From NCBI GenBank assembly GCA_015061565.1, contig SUWI01000026.1, positions 1 to 33,679 on the forward strand: a DNA stretch of 33,679 nt, written 5' to 3'. Each line of letters opens with the position of its first letter. Within the stretch, counting starts at the first letter, position 1. This document shows, one piece after another, positions 15,366 through 23,401 of the stretch. This DNA comes from Lentisphaerota bacterium. Its GTDB lineage: Bacteria; Verrucomicrobiota; Lentisphaeria; Victivallales; UBA1829. The position numbers and the translations under genes are program-made. The notes under the pieces were generated by a model. That model did no database searches, was not told the origin of the DNA, and was given only the letters and a program-made list of their open reading frames with translations.

Positions 15366-16232
15366 ATGAAAAAGAGATTTTTGTCCGGAGTTTTTGCCGT
15401 CCTGCAGCTGGCCGGGCTGATGCTGCTGACCGCCTGTCAGGATCTGCTGCATCTGGAGCCGATGGAACCGGCGGACATCAAAGTGCCGGAACTGATTGCA
15501 AAAATGGGCAAAGCGACCGATCCGGAACAGCGTTACCGCAACTGCAAATCCTATCTGATGAAGCAGACCTTTTCCGTGATGCAGTCCGGCTCCAAGGAAA
15601 CCCTGTCGATCGAGACCCGTTTCCAGGCTCCGGACAAAATGCGCCTCACCACCTACCGGAACCAGAAGCCCACCGTGATTCAGATCTACAATGCGGGGAA
15701 TGCCTGGAGCTATGACTGCGCCACCCGGAAAACGACGAAGGTCCCGAAAGGGATCCCGACCGAACTGATGCGGATCTTCACGCAGATGGGCACCCCCTCG
15801 CTCGATGCGACCAAGATCTTCAAGACCGTTGAGATCGACATGCAGATCGAGAACGGCTACAAGACCTACCGGCTGATCTGCGATGCCGGAGTCAAAGGCA
15901 TCGCCCCGTACGTGCTGTATATCAACGGCAAAACCTATCTGACCGAACGGATGGAAACCATCATGTATATCAACGGCGAGGAATACCTGTATGTGAACGT
16001 GCCGGCGGATTACACCTGGTATGAGGACAACAGCATCCGGCTTCCCGCGACCTCGACCGTGAAACAGATGGAAACGACCCGGATCTCGAAGATGACCGAT
16101 TTCAAGATCAATGTGGATTTCCCCGCCTCGGATTTCCTGCCGCCGGTGCCGTTCTCTCACCGGAACACAGCGGTGAAACCGGCAAAGAAAACCGAACCTG
16201 CCAAGGCTAAGAAGGAAGCGAAAAAACCATGA
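15366..16232 (+). CDS. LolA/LolB-like outer-membrane lipoprotein, putative
   Basis: 288 residues. The N-terminus 'MKKRF' plus a hydrophobic stretch ends in the lipobox L-T-A-C (Cys24), so it is a lipoprotein cut by signal peptidase II. The mature part has alternating beta-strand-like segments ('RYRNCKSYLMKQTFSV', 'ETRFQAPDKMRLTTYRN', 'IQIYNAGNAWSYD', 'APYVLYINGKTYLTER'), the pattern of the LolA/LolB/RseB-type antiparallel sheet that binds lipid. A Lys/Ala/Pro-rich tail (about 265-288) follows. The frame is open from an upstream ATG (15333), but ATG 15366 has AAAGGA at proper distance and starts exactly at the signal peptide. Its stop overlaps the next ATG. A role in lipoprotein handling or envelope stress is inferred from fold resemblance only. 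Confidence 0.85.
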   Translation: MKKRFLSGVFAVLQLAGLMLLTACQDLLHLEPMEPADIKVPELIAKMGKATDPEQRYRNCKSYLMKQTFSVMQSGSKETLSIETRFQAPDKMRLTTYRNQKPTVIQIYNAGNAWSYDCATRKTTKVPKGIPTELMRIFTQMGTPSLDATKIFKTVEIDMQIENGYKTYRLICDAGVKGIAPYVLYINGKTYLTERMETIMYINGEEYLYVNVPADYTWYEDNSIRLPATSTVKQMETTRISKMTDFKINVDFPASDFLPPVPFSHRNTAVKPAKKTEPAKAKKEAKKP

Positions 16233-16489
16233 AAAGCGCTTATGAACTCGCTCTCGAACGGACCGGCGGAAAACTGAACGAACTCCCGCAGGAGAAGAAG
16301 GAAAAAATCGCCGAGATCGACCGGATCTACAAATCCCGCATCGCCGCGGCGGAACTCAGCGCCCGGCAGAAACTCGCCAAGGGACTCGACGAGACCCAGG
16401 CCGAAGAGCTGCGACAGGGTCTCACGGCGGAGATCGCCTCCCTGCGCGACCAGTGCGAACGGGAAAAGAACGCCGTCCGCAACAGCTGA
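16229..16489 (+). CDS. Small charged helical protein, function unknown
   Basis: 86 residues, highly charged (many Glu, Lys, Arg) and predicted by eye to be almost all helix or coiled coil ('ELPQEKKEKIAEIDRIYKSR', 'DETQAEELRQGLTAEIASL'). There is no signal peptide, Cys or membrane segment. It starts with ATGA overlapping the lipoprotein stop, which argues that it is a real, translationally coupled gene. I do not recognise a named family; the 'KSAYELALER' opening looks like small conserved proteins of PVC bacteria, from memory. A scaffold or partner role for its operon neighbours is conceivable. Confidence 0.8.
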   Translation: MKSAYELALERTGGKLNELPQEKKEKIAEIDRIYKSRIAAAELSARQKLAKGLDETQAEELRQGLTAEIASLRDQCEREKNAVRNS

Positions 16490-16511
16490 CCCTTCCGGAC
16501 CGTCTCCCCCC

Positions 16512-17630
16512 ATGTCCATTTATCTTGACAATGCCGCGGCAGTTCCGTGCGATCCGGAACTGCTGCGCTGCTTTCAGGAGTATGCCGCGGAATTTCCCGG
16601 CAATCAGGAATCGGCCGGCTGGCACGGCCGGACCGCTGCCGAACGCATCCGCAAGGACAGCGCAGAACTCTGCAAAGCATTCGGACTTTCCGGATTCGGC
16701 ACGGTATTCTGCAACACGGGTACCGAAGCGCTCGCCGTCGCCGCCGAGGGCATCTGCCGCACGCTTCACGGCGGGGAAATCATCACCACCACGCTCGAAC
16801 ATCCCGCGCTGGAAAAAGCCTTCGAGCGCTCCTGCGCCAAATACGGAATGGAACTGATCCGCTGCAAATCGGACCGCAGCGGGGTCTCCATGACGGACCT
16901 GGAATCGCATCTTTCCGGCCGGACCGCGGCTGTGGCGGTCCACCATGTGCAGAGCGAGACCGGCGGCATCCTTGACCTCCGCAAGATCCGTCAGCTGCTG
17001 GACCGTCATGCTCCGAAAGCACTGCTGCTGTGCGACACCATGCAGTCCATCGGCAAGATCCCTCTGGAGACGCGGGAGATCCGGCCGGACTTTTTCACCC
17101 TTTCCGGCCAGAAGATCGGCGCTCCGGGTGGAGCGGTCCTTTTCTGTAACGAAAAATTACTGCGTCCGGTCCAGTCGCTCCGCAGTGCGGAACATTTCGG
17201 CGGCCGCTGTTCCGTTCCGGTCCTGCTGACCCTGCTTCAAGCCGGGATCAAAGCGGCGCAGATGCAGAAAGAACGTTATGGCCGGGCGCTGGAACTGCGC
17301 CGCCGTCTGCTGGACGCGCTGCGCCAAAACGGACTGGATTTCCCGTGCACCTTGCCGGAAGATGCGGTCTCGCCGTTCATCATCCATCTGCTGACCGCAC
17401 CTTATCAGGGGGCGATCCTGACGCGGGCCCTGCATCGATACGAGATCAGTGCGGCTCCGGGCAGTGCATGCGAATCGGAAACTCCGTCCGGTTCGCGGGC
17501 CCTGACGGCAATGGGTTATTCCCGGAAGGACGCTTTCTGCGGACTGCGGCTCTCGCTGTGGCAGCACAATACCGCCGAAGAGATGGACCGTCTGGCGGAA
17601 AAGCTCGCCGGATGCGTGAAGAATTATTAA
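16512..17630 (+). CDS. Cysteine desulfurase-like class V aminotransferase
   Basis: 372 residues of the NifS/IscS branch: 'YLDNAAAVPCDPEL' at the start, His97 in 'LEHPAL', 'HHVQSETGGILDL' in place of the usual VNNExG motif, Asp175 in 'LLCDTMQSIG', PLP lysine Lys201 in 'SGQKIGAPGG', and an active-site-like Cys320 in 'APGSACES'. The family takes sulfur from cysteine for Fe-S clusters and thio-cofactors. The usual SGHK is SGQK, and no iscU/sufE partner lies nearby, so this is a divergent paralogue; selenocysteine lyase or another class V activity is possible. It starts 22 bases after the small helical gene, without a visible Shine-Dalgarno, so it may depend on coupling to upstream translation. 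Confidence 0.88.
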   Translation: MSIYLDNAAAVPCDPELLRCFQEYAAEFPGNQESAGWHGRTAAERIRKDSAELCKAFGLSGFGTVFCNTGTEALAVAAEGICRTLHGGEIITTTLEHPALEKAFERSCAKYGMELIRCKSDRSGVSMTDLESHLSGRTAAVAVHHVQSETGGILDLRKIRQLLDRHAPKALLLCDTMQSIGKIPLETREIRPDFFTLSGQKIGAPGGAVLFCNEKLLRPVQSLRSAEHFGGRCSVPVLLTLLQAGIKAAQMQKERYGRALELRRRLLDALRQNGLDFPCTLPEDAVSPFIIHLLTAPYQGAILTRALHRYEISAAPGSACESETPSGSRALTAMGYSRKDAFCGLRLSLWQHNTAEEMDRLAEKLAGCVKNY

Positions 17631-17718
17631 AAAAACTCTTCGTTTCCGAATTGCTTTCCGGACAGTTCTCCGCATGGGATATCTTGGACAAAATCCGAAG
17701 AAATGATGAAAAAAAAGG

Positions 17719-17746
17719 TTGCATAATCCTGAAAATGTTTTATATT
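17719..17746 (+). promoter_or_regulatory. Promoter of the IclR operon
   Basis: TTGCAT (17719-17724), 16 bases, TATATT (17741-17746), about 55 bases before the IclR ATG. Confidence 0.6.
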
Positions 17747-17770
17747 CTTCTCTGACCGGAAAAGGAAAAC

Positions 17771-17784
17771 GGGAATCATTTCCC
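17771..17784 (+). promoter_or_regulatory. IclR-type operator candidate (GGGAA-N4-TTCCC)
   Basis: The palindrome GGGAATCATTTCCC sits between the predicted transcript start and the Shine-Dalgarno GGGAG (17788-17792). It is one base short of the E. coli IclR-box core TGGAAATNATTTCCA. It precedes an iclR-family gene, which suggests autoregulation of the whole operon. Confidence 0.6.
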
Positions 17785-17801
17785 ATTGGGAGAATTTCTT
17801 C

Positions 17802-18611
17802 ATGATCAAGATCATGCCGAAAATCATCACGCTGCTGGAACTCTTTGCCTCGGGCGGGGAATATTCTTTTTCGGAGATCACCGCAAAAACCGGTCTGACC
17901 CGTTCGAATGTGTCGCATCTGCTGCAGGCGCTGTGCGAAGAACAGATGCTGGAAAAAGTCCAATACGGGAAATACCGCCGCGGCAGCCGGCTCACCCGGT
18001 TGGGTCTGAGCGTCAACCCATGGAAAGAACTGATCGACAAAGCGGGCCGCTGCGCGGACAATCTGATGCTGTGGCTGAATGAACTGGCAGTCGTCGGGAT
18101 GCGGGATCAGGAAAAACGGCTGACGCTGGTCAAGCGCAAACCGGTCAAGGCGCTGCAGGTGGAACAGGAAAACGGGAAACTCTATCCTGCGGACTGGTAC
18201 AGCACGGCCAACGGCCGGGTCCTGCTGGCCTTTGCCCCGCCGGCAACGGTCCGCCGGATCGTGCGCCGCTGCGGTCTGCCCGCCCGGCAGGTCTGGCGCG
18301 AAGCCGCTACTCTGCCCAAGCTCGAACGGGAACTGGCCGTCATCCGGAAACAGGGTTATGCCGCCATGGAGGTGGACGAGCTGATCCGTGCGCTGGGAGT
18401 GCCGGTCCGGGACGCAGGCGGGGAAACGGTGATGAGCCTGGCCACCGCCTATCCGGTGTTCACCTGCCGGGAAAGCGAATCCGAGATCCTGGCCCGGATG
18501 AAAGAACTGGCTGCGGAACTGGAAGAAGAACTGAAAATCGGAGATATCCGGATCGCCGACTTGAAAAGCGGACTTTCCGGCAGATCCGGACCAACAAGGG
18601 GAAATTCGTGA
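17802..18611 (+). CDS. IclR family transcriptional regulator
   Basis: 269 residues: an N-terminal winged helix (about 5-65; 'YSFSEITAKTGLTRSNVSHL' is the helix-turn-helix) and a C-terminal GAF-like effector domain ('YSTANGRVLLAFAPP', 'IRKQGYAAMEVDE', 'LGVPVRDAGGETVMSLA'), the standard IclR layout. A charged tail of about 20 residues is extra. ATG 17802 has GGGAG nine bases upstream. The stop overlaps the next ATG (TGATG), so it leads an operon with DUF4838, GNAT and PIG-L genes and probably regulates itself and them from the palindrome at 17771. The effector is unknown; IclR proteins often sense sugar acids or aromatic acids. Confidence 0.93.
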   Translation: MIKIMPKIITLLELFASGGEYSFSEITAKTGLTRSNVSHLLQALCEEQMLEKVQYGKYRRGSRLTRLGLSVNPWKELIDKAGRCADNLMLWLNELAVVGMRDQEKRLTLVKRKPVKALQVEQENGKLYPADWYSTANGRVLLAFAPPATVRRIVRRCGLPARQVWREAATLPKLERELAVIRKQGYAAMEVDELIRALGVPVRDAGGETVMSLATAYPVFTCRESESEILARMKELAAELEEELKIGDIRIADLKSGLSGRSGPTRGNS

Positions 18612-20674
18612 TGAAAAAACTGCATATCGTTCTGAAATATCCGGATTCCGCCCGCTTATGGCGGGTCTGGGCGGACAGTGAAAACGAGATCGATTTCCGC
18701 CATGATCCGGCAGCCGGAGCGCGCTGCACCGCGGCGTATGCCGCCTCGGAACTGAAATATTTTCTGGGCAAAGCCATGCCCGGTCTGGAAATCGGCATTG
18801 GCGAAAGACCGCCGGAGGATGCCTGCTTCATCGAACTGGAGATCCAGGGCAATGACTTCACCGGAAGTTTCGAACTGGAGCCGCAGGAAAACGGCATCCG
18901 GGTGACCGGATACGGACGCAACGGCCTGCTCAACGGAATTTATGAACTGCTGCGGATCCAGGGCTGGCGCTGGCTCGAACCGGGCATTTACGGGGAAGCC
19001 GCACCGGCAAATCCCACGCTGGATTTTCTGACGGCGAAGGGAAAATTCGCGCCGTCGTTCCGGCACAGGATGATCGACCAGTATCGGGAATCGGACGACT
19101 CGGCCGATCTGCTCCGCTGGTTCTCGCGTAACCGGGTCAACACGGTGTTCCGGAAAGCCGCCACGGGCAAATTGGCCGACAAGCTGGGCATGCTCTCCCG
19201 GAAAGGCGGACATCTGCTCCAGAAGATCATGGCGCCGGACACGCCGATGGAAGACGGACGCACCATCTGGGAAGCGCATCCGGACTGGTATGGTCTGCCC
19301 GCGGACGGCAAACGCGACAAGGCGCTGGCCATGAAGACGCAGCTGTGTCTTTCGAACGGGGAAATGATCCGCTGGCTGTCCGCCCGGATCTGCACGATCC
19401 TCCGAACCGAAATGAAAGACATCGACATCCTCGATCTGTGGGGATTCGACACCTGGGGCAAGACCTGCAGCTGTCCGCACTGTGCGGACCTGGGCAACGG
19501 GTCCGACCAGAATCTGAGGCTGCTTTCGGCGATCCAGGCTTACCTGCAGCGGCATCTCGACCGGCCGGTCATGCTCAATACGATCTCCTACGAAGGAACG
19601 GCCACGATGTCCCCGCCGACCAGGCCGGCGCCGCGCAATCTGATCGACACCGGCTGCATGGTGATCTTTTATCCGATCAAACGGTGTTACCGGCATCAGC
19701 TGAAGGACCGTTCGTGCACCTTGAATCAGGTTTATGACGATTCGATGACCGGCTGGCACCGCATGGCGCCGGAACTGGCCCTGTGGTCGGGCGAGTATTA
19801 CAATGTTTCCAAATACGAGGATCTGCCGCTGGTTTTCGGACGGCTGATCCCGGCGGAAATGCGGTATTATCATGCCCGCGGCTGCACGGGCGCGACCTAC
19901 ATGCACAATCTCTCCCCGAACTGGGGTGTCCGCGCCCTGACCCAGCTGATGCATACGCAGTTCGCCTGGGATGTCGATATGGATGAAGATGCTTTTCTGT
20001 CCGAATATTTCGAGCGCAAATACGGCCGGTATGCCGCCCGCATGAGGAAAATCTACGGCCGGCTGGAAGCGGCAGGCAAGGATATCGCCCTGCGCCGCAA
20101 CTGGGGCGATTCGCTCCTGACCCGCCTGCTGCAGATGGAAGGCAACCGTCCGGCGGAGGAGATCACGGCGGCCCACTATGCCGGGGAGGCGGAGCTCCTG
20201 CAGGCGCTGAAAGAGGCCGTCCGGAATGCGGATGCGGCGGTGTCCGGTCTGCGGCAGGTGCTGGCCGCGGAACAGCGCCGCAACTGGAAAGATCTGCCGG
20301 CGATCCGGGATATTCCGCCTGTGGTGACCCCGCTCGAGCTGGAAAAACTCCGCTATTACGACAAGATGGAATACCGGATCGGCGAGGATCTGCGCGGGGC
20401 ACTTTACGGGGCGGAAATTCTGCGGCTCGAGTATGTCCTGCTGAATTACCACAATGCGCTCCGTCTCGGACGCAGGGGAAGCCGCGAATGGCTCGCCGTT
20501 GAAAAAACAGCAGCGAGGCTGAATGAATGGTATATCCCGCTGACTTACGAGAATCCGACGCCCGGCGTTCAGATCAAGGACGGCTTGAGCCGTTCCCAGC
20601 TGCGGATGTGCATCACCCGCTGCCGCGGCGCAAGGATCAAAGCTGTCAATTCAAAGATAAAACGAAAGGATTGA
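18611..20674 (+). CDS. DUF4838 protein, alpha-glucuronidase-like
   Basis: 687 residues, without a signal peptide. The N-terminal domain (about 1-140) resembles the GH67/GH20 accessory fold, with 'GIRVTGYGRNGLLNGIYELL' and 'GWRWLEPG' as in alpha-glucuronidases. Next comes the DUF4838 barrel: 'GGHLLQKIMAP', 'WEAHPDWYGLPADGKRDK', 'QLCLSNGEM', then 'DLWGFDTWGKTCSCPHC' with a C-x-C-x2-C cluster (Cys286, 288, 291) that probably binds a metal. The C-terminal third is helical. DUF4838 is uncharacterised but grouped with glycoside hydrolases. The cytoplasmic location, the IclR regulator and the acetyltransferase and deacetylase neighbours suggest action on an imported, acetylated uronic-acid oligosaccharide, by inference. 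ATG 18611 is chosen over GTG 18608 because it overlaps the IclR stop and has AAGGGG upstream. Confidence 0.88.
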   Translation: MKKLHIVLKYPDSARLWRVWADSENEIDFRHDPAAGARCTAAYAASELKYFLGKAMPGLEIGIGERPPEDACFIELEIQGNDFTGSFELEPQENGIRVTGYGRNGLLNGIYELLRIQGWRWLEPGIYGEAAPANPTLDFLTAKGKFAPSFRHRMIDQYRESDDSADLLRWFSRNRVNTVFRKAATGKLADKLGMLSRKGGHLLQKIMAPDTPMEDGRTIWEAHPDWYGLPADGKRDKALAMKTQLCLSNGEMIRWLSARICTILRTEMKDIDILDLWGFDTWGKTCSCPHCADLGNGSDQNLRLLSAIQAYLQRHLDRPVMLNTISYEGTATMSPPTRPAPRNLIDTGCMVIFYPIKRCYRHQLKDRSCTLNQVYDDSMTGWHRMAPELALWSGEYYNVSKYEDLPLVFGRLIPAEMRYYHARGCTGATYMHNLSPNWGVRALTQLMHTQFAWDVDMDEDAFLSEYFERKYGRYAARMRKIYGRLEAAGKDIALRRNWGDSLLTRLLQMEGNRPAEEITAAHYAGEAELLQALKEAVRNADAAVSGLRQVLAAEQRRNWKDLPAIRDIPPVVTPLELEKLRYYDKMEYRIGEDLRGALYGAEILRLEYVLLNYHNALRLGRRGSREWLAVEKTAARLNEWYIPLTYENPTPGVQIKDGLSRSQLRMCITRCRGARIKAVNSKIKRKD

Positions 20675-20677
20675 ACC

Positions 20678-21625
20678 ATGATCTGCCGTAATTTTCAAGA
20701 AAAAGACTGGAAAGAACTGTACCGGCTTTACAACCGGATGCTCCACGCAGACCGGGTGACGGAAGGGTTCTTTCTGGAACACCTGATCCTCTCGCCGAAC
20801 TTCGATCCGGAAGGGATCATCCTGGCCGAGGAAAACGGCAAGCTGGCAGGCGCGGCCGTGGCACAGATCGTCACACGGAATGTTTCGCCCTGGGCGGATC
20901 AGGTAAGCTCCGCCAAGTCCGTCGGCTATCTGATGCCGCCGCTGATCGACAATACGGAAACAGGCAGAATGCTGATCGCCGAAGCGGAAAAATATTTCCT
21001 GAAAAAAGGCCGGACCATGGTCCGGGTCGCCTCGCTGGGACCGACCCTGTTCCCGGATTCAACAGATGAAAATGCCTATCCGGAAATCTGCCGGGCGCTG
21101 GAGGAAAGCGGATATACGATCGCCGCGCGGTATCATTCCATGAAACGCGGCCTGACCGGCTATAAGCCGTCGGAAAAGGTCGCTGCCAAAGCCGCCGAGC
21201 TGAAACAGCAGGGGATCGAAGCGAAAGTCTGCGAATGGGAGGATATTCCCGCGGTCAAACGTTTCATGATGGGATCCAGTCTGGTCGGACGCATCCAGAA
21301 TCTGGCCTTGAAAATCCGGCAGAACGAGCTTGATCAGGTCGTCATCATCCGGAACGCGGAGGATGTGCTGGGATATTGCCAGTACAAATACTATGATGAA
21401 CTGGAACGGGTCGGTCCGTTCGGCGTGACTGATAAAATGCGCGGACAGGGGATCGGTCAGGTCATGACCGCCAAGCTGCTCCAGATCATGGCACAGCGCG
21501 GCCTCCCGTTCGCCTGGTTCGCGTCCTGCACGGAAACCAATGCGCATTTTTACCGGAAAAACGGATTCGAGATTTTCCGGACGAAAAGGATCTATATGAA
21601 AGACCTGCCGGGAGAAGCAAAATGA
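20678..21625 (+). CDS. GNAT-family N-acetyltransferase, tandem domains
   Basis: 315 residues with two GNAT-like halves. The N-terminal half (about 1-150: 'CRNFQEKDWKELYRLYNRM', 'GIILAEENGKLAGAAVAQIV') appears degenerate. The C-terminal half (about 165-310) holds the acetyl-CoA loop 'VTDKMRGQGIGQVM' and the ending 'ETNAHFYRKNGFE' typical of the fold. It transfers an acetyl or acyl group from CoA to an amine; the substrate is unknown. AAAGGA precedes the ATG, and the gene starts three bases after the DUF4838 stop. Its stop overlaps the PIG-L start (ATGA). Pairing an acetyltransferase with a deacetylase-fold protein suggests handling of the same amino-sugar or metabolite. Confidence 0.9.
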   Translation: MICRNFQEKDWKELYRLYNRMLHADRVTEGFFLEHLILSPNFDPEGIILAEENGKLAGAAVAQIVTRNVSPWADQVSSAKSVGYLMPPLIDNTETGRMLIAEAEKYFLKKGRTMVRVASLGPTLFPDSTDENAYPEICRALEESGYTIAARYHSMKRGLTGYKPSEKVAAKAAELKQQGIEAKVCEWEDIPAVKRFMMGSSLVGRIQNLALKIRQNELDQVVIIRNAEDVLGYCQYKYYDELERVGPFGVTDKMRGQGIGQVMTAKLLQIMAQRGLPFAWFASCTETNAHFYRKNGFEIFRTKRIYMKDLPGEAK

Positions 21626-22317
21626 ACCTGTATGTTATCGGCGGACATTCCGGCGACGAAGCGGTCATGGCAGGCGCGCTTATCCATAAATATGCGAAAC
21701 ACGGGCATCGGGTTTTCATGGTGAGTCTGACCAACGGGGACGGCGGACATCCGGAACTGTCCCGAAACGAATACCGCATCCAGAAAGACCGGGAAGCCGC
21801 CGAAGCCGCCAAAATCCTCGGAGCGGAATGCGTGCTGTTCCCCTGCTCCAGCGGAGCACTGCAGGTCGGCGATGAAGCAACCGGACAGCTGGCGGAACTT
21901 TTTCAGGCAGCGAAGCCGGATCTGGTCATCACCCATTGGCAGGGCAGTGTTCACCGCGACCATGAAGCAGCCCATTGGAATACCATCCGCGCCATGAAAC
22001 AGAGCGGCAATGCCGAAGTCCCGCTTTATTTCGCTGAAAACTGGGAAGACAAAAAAGGGTTCCTGCCGGAACTCTGGGTCATGGTCGATGAAGAGGACGT
22101 CGCGGCGTGGGAAAAAGCCTGTTCCTGCTTCCAGTTCTTCCGTGAGGGCTTTTACAAATTCCCTTACCGGACCTATTATAAGAATCTGTTTCAGAACCGA
22201 GGACTGGAAGCCCGCGGCAGTCTGGCATCCGCTCTGATGCCGTACCGTGTTTTGACCAGGCGGATCGAAAACGAAATCCCCGGCTGTCCGCTGCAGAAGG
22301 GAAACAATGCCATTTGA
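21622..22317 (+). CDS. PIG-L/LmbE-family deacetylase-like protein with altered catalytic motif
   Basis: 231 residues of the PIG-L (LmbE) Rossmann-like zinc-dependent N-deacetylase family. The first motif reads G-H-S-G-D-E (His9, Asp12) where the family has A-H-P-D-D-E. The zinc ligands His and second Asp remain, but the catalytic-base Asp is Gly11. The third zinc-site motif is 'HRDHEAAH' (His111, His114). 'TNGDGGHPEL' also matches the family. Known members remove acetyl from GlcNAc-containing glycolipids or bacillithiol/mycothiol precursors. With the base missing, activity may be altered; a GHxGD subgroup seems to exist, from memory. Last gene of the IclR operon. Confidence 0.87.
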   Translation: MNLYVIGGHSGDEAVMAGALIHKYAKHGHRVFMVSLTNGDGGHPELSRNEYRIQKDREAAEAAKILGAECVLFPCSSGALQVGDEATGQLAELFQAAKPDLVITHWQGSVHRDHEAAHWNTIRAMKQSGNAEVPLYFAENWEDKKGFLPELWVMVDEEDVAAWEKACSCFQFFREGFYKFPYRTYYKNLFQNRGLEARGSLASALMPYRVLTRRIENEIPGCPLQKGNNAI

Positions 22318-22448
22318 AAAAAACAACGGCAGGACACGAGACAGAATGCGGAAAGATTTTTCGGAATCGGCAAAGCAACTGCTAAAAAAATCTAAACCAT
22401 GACAGGTTCAGGGCGGCGAATTTTATGCTCCGAGATCGAAGCAGATAG

Positions 22449-23282
22449 TCACCAGATCCCGCGTTTTCTGAATTGCATGGGAGATATCTTGTGGTTTCGT
22501 GAAAATTCATTGGAGAAATGGAATTGTGAGGAATATCCCAGCCGGAAGGCGATTTCCTTGATGGAAAAATCGGAGTGAAGCAGCAGGAATTCCGCAGTTT
22601 CACTGCGGCGCAAACACCAGTAACGGCCCGGACTCATTCCTTTGCCGTCATGAAACAGCCGGCCCAGCGAAGCACGGCTGATATTCAGATTTTTCCGGAG
22701 CAGTTCCAGGTTGACCGGAATATCCAGATGATTTTCGATCCAGCGGCAGGCCTCGGAAAGCCGCGGATCGGATTTCTCATTTTTCTGCCCGTTTCTCAAC
22801 GCGCAGAGATGAAGCAAGCGGATGGCGGTCGCCGCTGTATCAGGAATATCATCCAGCTTGCTGTGCTCATTGGCGGGATGAATGACATTGAATGCGGTCA
22901 GGAAATCCTGCCATAGTCCCTTCCGCCAGCAGCAGACCTGATTGAGTTTCAAACTCATCACCAGGTCGTCCAGGAGCGTTCCCTGAAGCTCCAGAACTTT
23001 TTTTTCGTAATATCCTCCGGTGCTGTAGGATTCGAAAAAATAGCGGGTCCGGGGCGGGATCATAATGACATCCTGTTCCTGCAGCACGATTTTCCGGTCA
23101 TTGAAAGTATACCGCAGGGATCCTCCGGAAAGGCCGCACAGGATCAGAAACGGATGGCTGATCCATTCGGTCCGGCGGGGTTCCTGCCGGATCACCACTT
23201 CGGAACAGAACGGATATATCGGCAGTTCTTCATTCAGATTGACCCGCCAGAAATGAGCATCATAATGTTCGCCGTTTTTCAT
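22449..23282 (-). CDS. AraC family transcriptional regulator
   Basis: 277 residues with an N-terminal cupin-like sensor (about 20-150; 'GGSLRYTFNDRKIVLQEQDV', 'MIPPRTRYFFES') and a C-terminal AraC double HTH (about 178-277; 'LLRKNLNISRASLGRLFHD', 'FSIKEIAFRLGYSSQFHFSN', ending 'HKISPMQFRKR'). CGGGAG precedes the ATG. Divergent from the glycosidase operon starting at 23402, separated by about 120 AT-rich bases with several T-run motifs, so it probably activates that operon on sensing a sugar. No other gene shares its transcript. Confidence 0.94.
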   Translation of the reverse strand: MKNGEHYDAHFWRVNLNEELPIYPFCSEVVIRQEPRRTEWISHPFLILCGLSGGSLRYTFNDRKIVLQEQDVIMIPPRTRYFFESYSTGGYYEKKVLELQGTLLDDLVMSLKLNQVCCWRKGLWQDFLTAFNVIHPANEHSKLDDIPDTAATAIRLLHLCALRNGQKNEKSDPRLSEACRWIENHLDIPVNLELLRKNLNISRASLGRLFHDGKGMSPGRYWCLRRSETAEFLLLHSDFSIKEIAFRLGYSSQFHFSNEFSRNHKISPMQFRKRGIW

Positions 23283-23338
23283 AAAACTCCCGATTATATA
23301 TTATTTTTGAGCAGATTATGTATAAAATAACCTGTTTT

Positions 23339-23368
23339 TTGCTTGTTTTCAAGTTTTTTCAGTATAAA
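23339..23368 (+). promoter_or_regulatory. Promoter of the glycosidase/pseudopilin operon
   Basis: TTGCTT (23339-23344), 18 bases, TATAAA (23363-23368). The spacer contains the palindrome CTTG-TTTT-CAAG (23342-23353) overlapping the -35, a possible regulator site. Confidence 0.6.
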
Positions 23369-23401
23369 TTTCCAATAAATCGAATTTGACGGAGCATGGG
23401 A

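Noticed and set aside
22318-22448. Convergent gap between the PIG-L and AraC genes
   Set aside because: Searched for a terminator hairpin or small RNA; only weak, short complementarities were seen.
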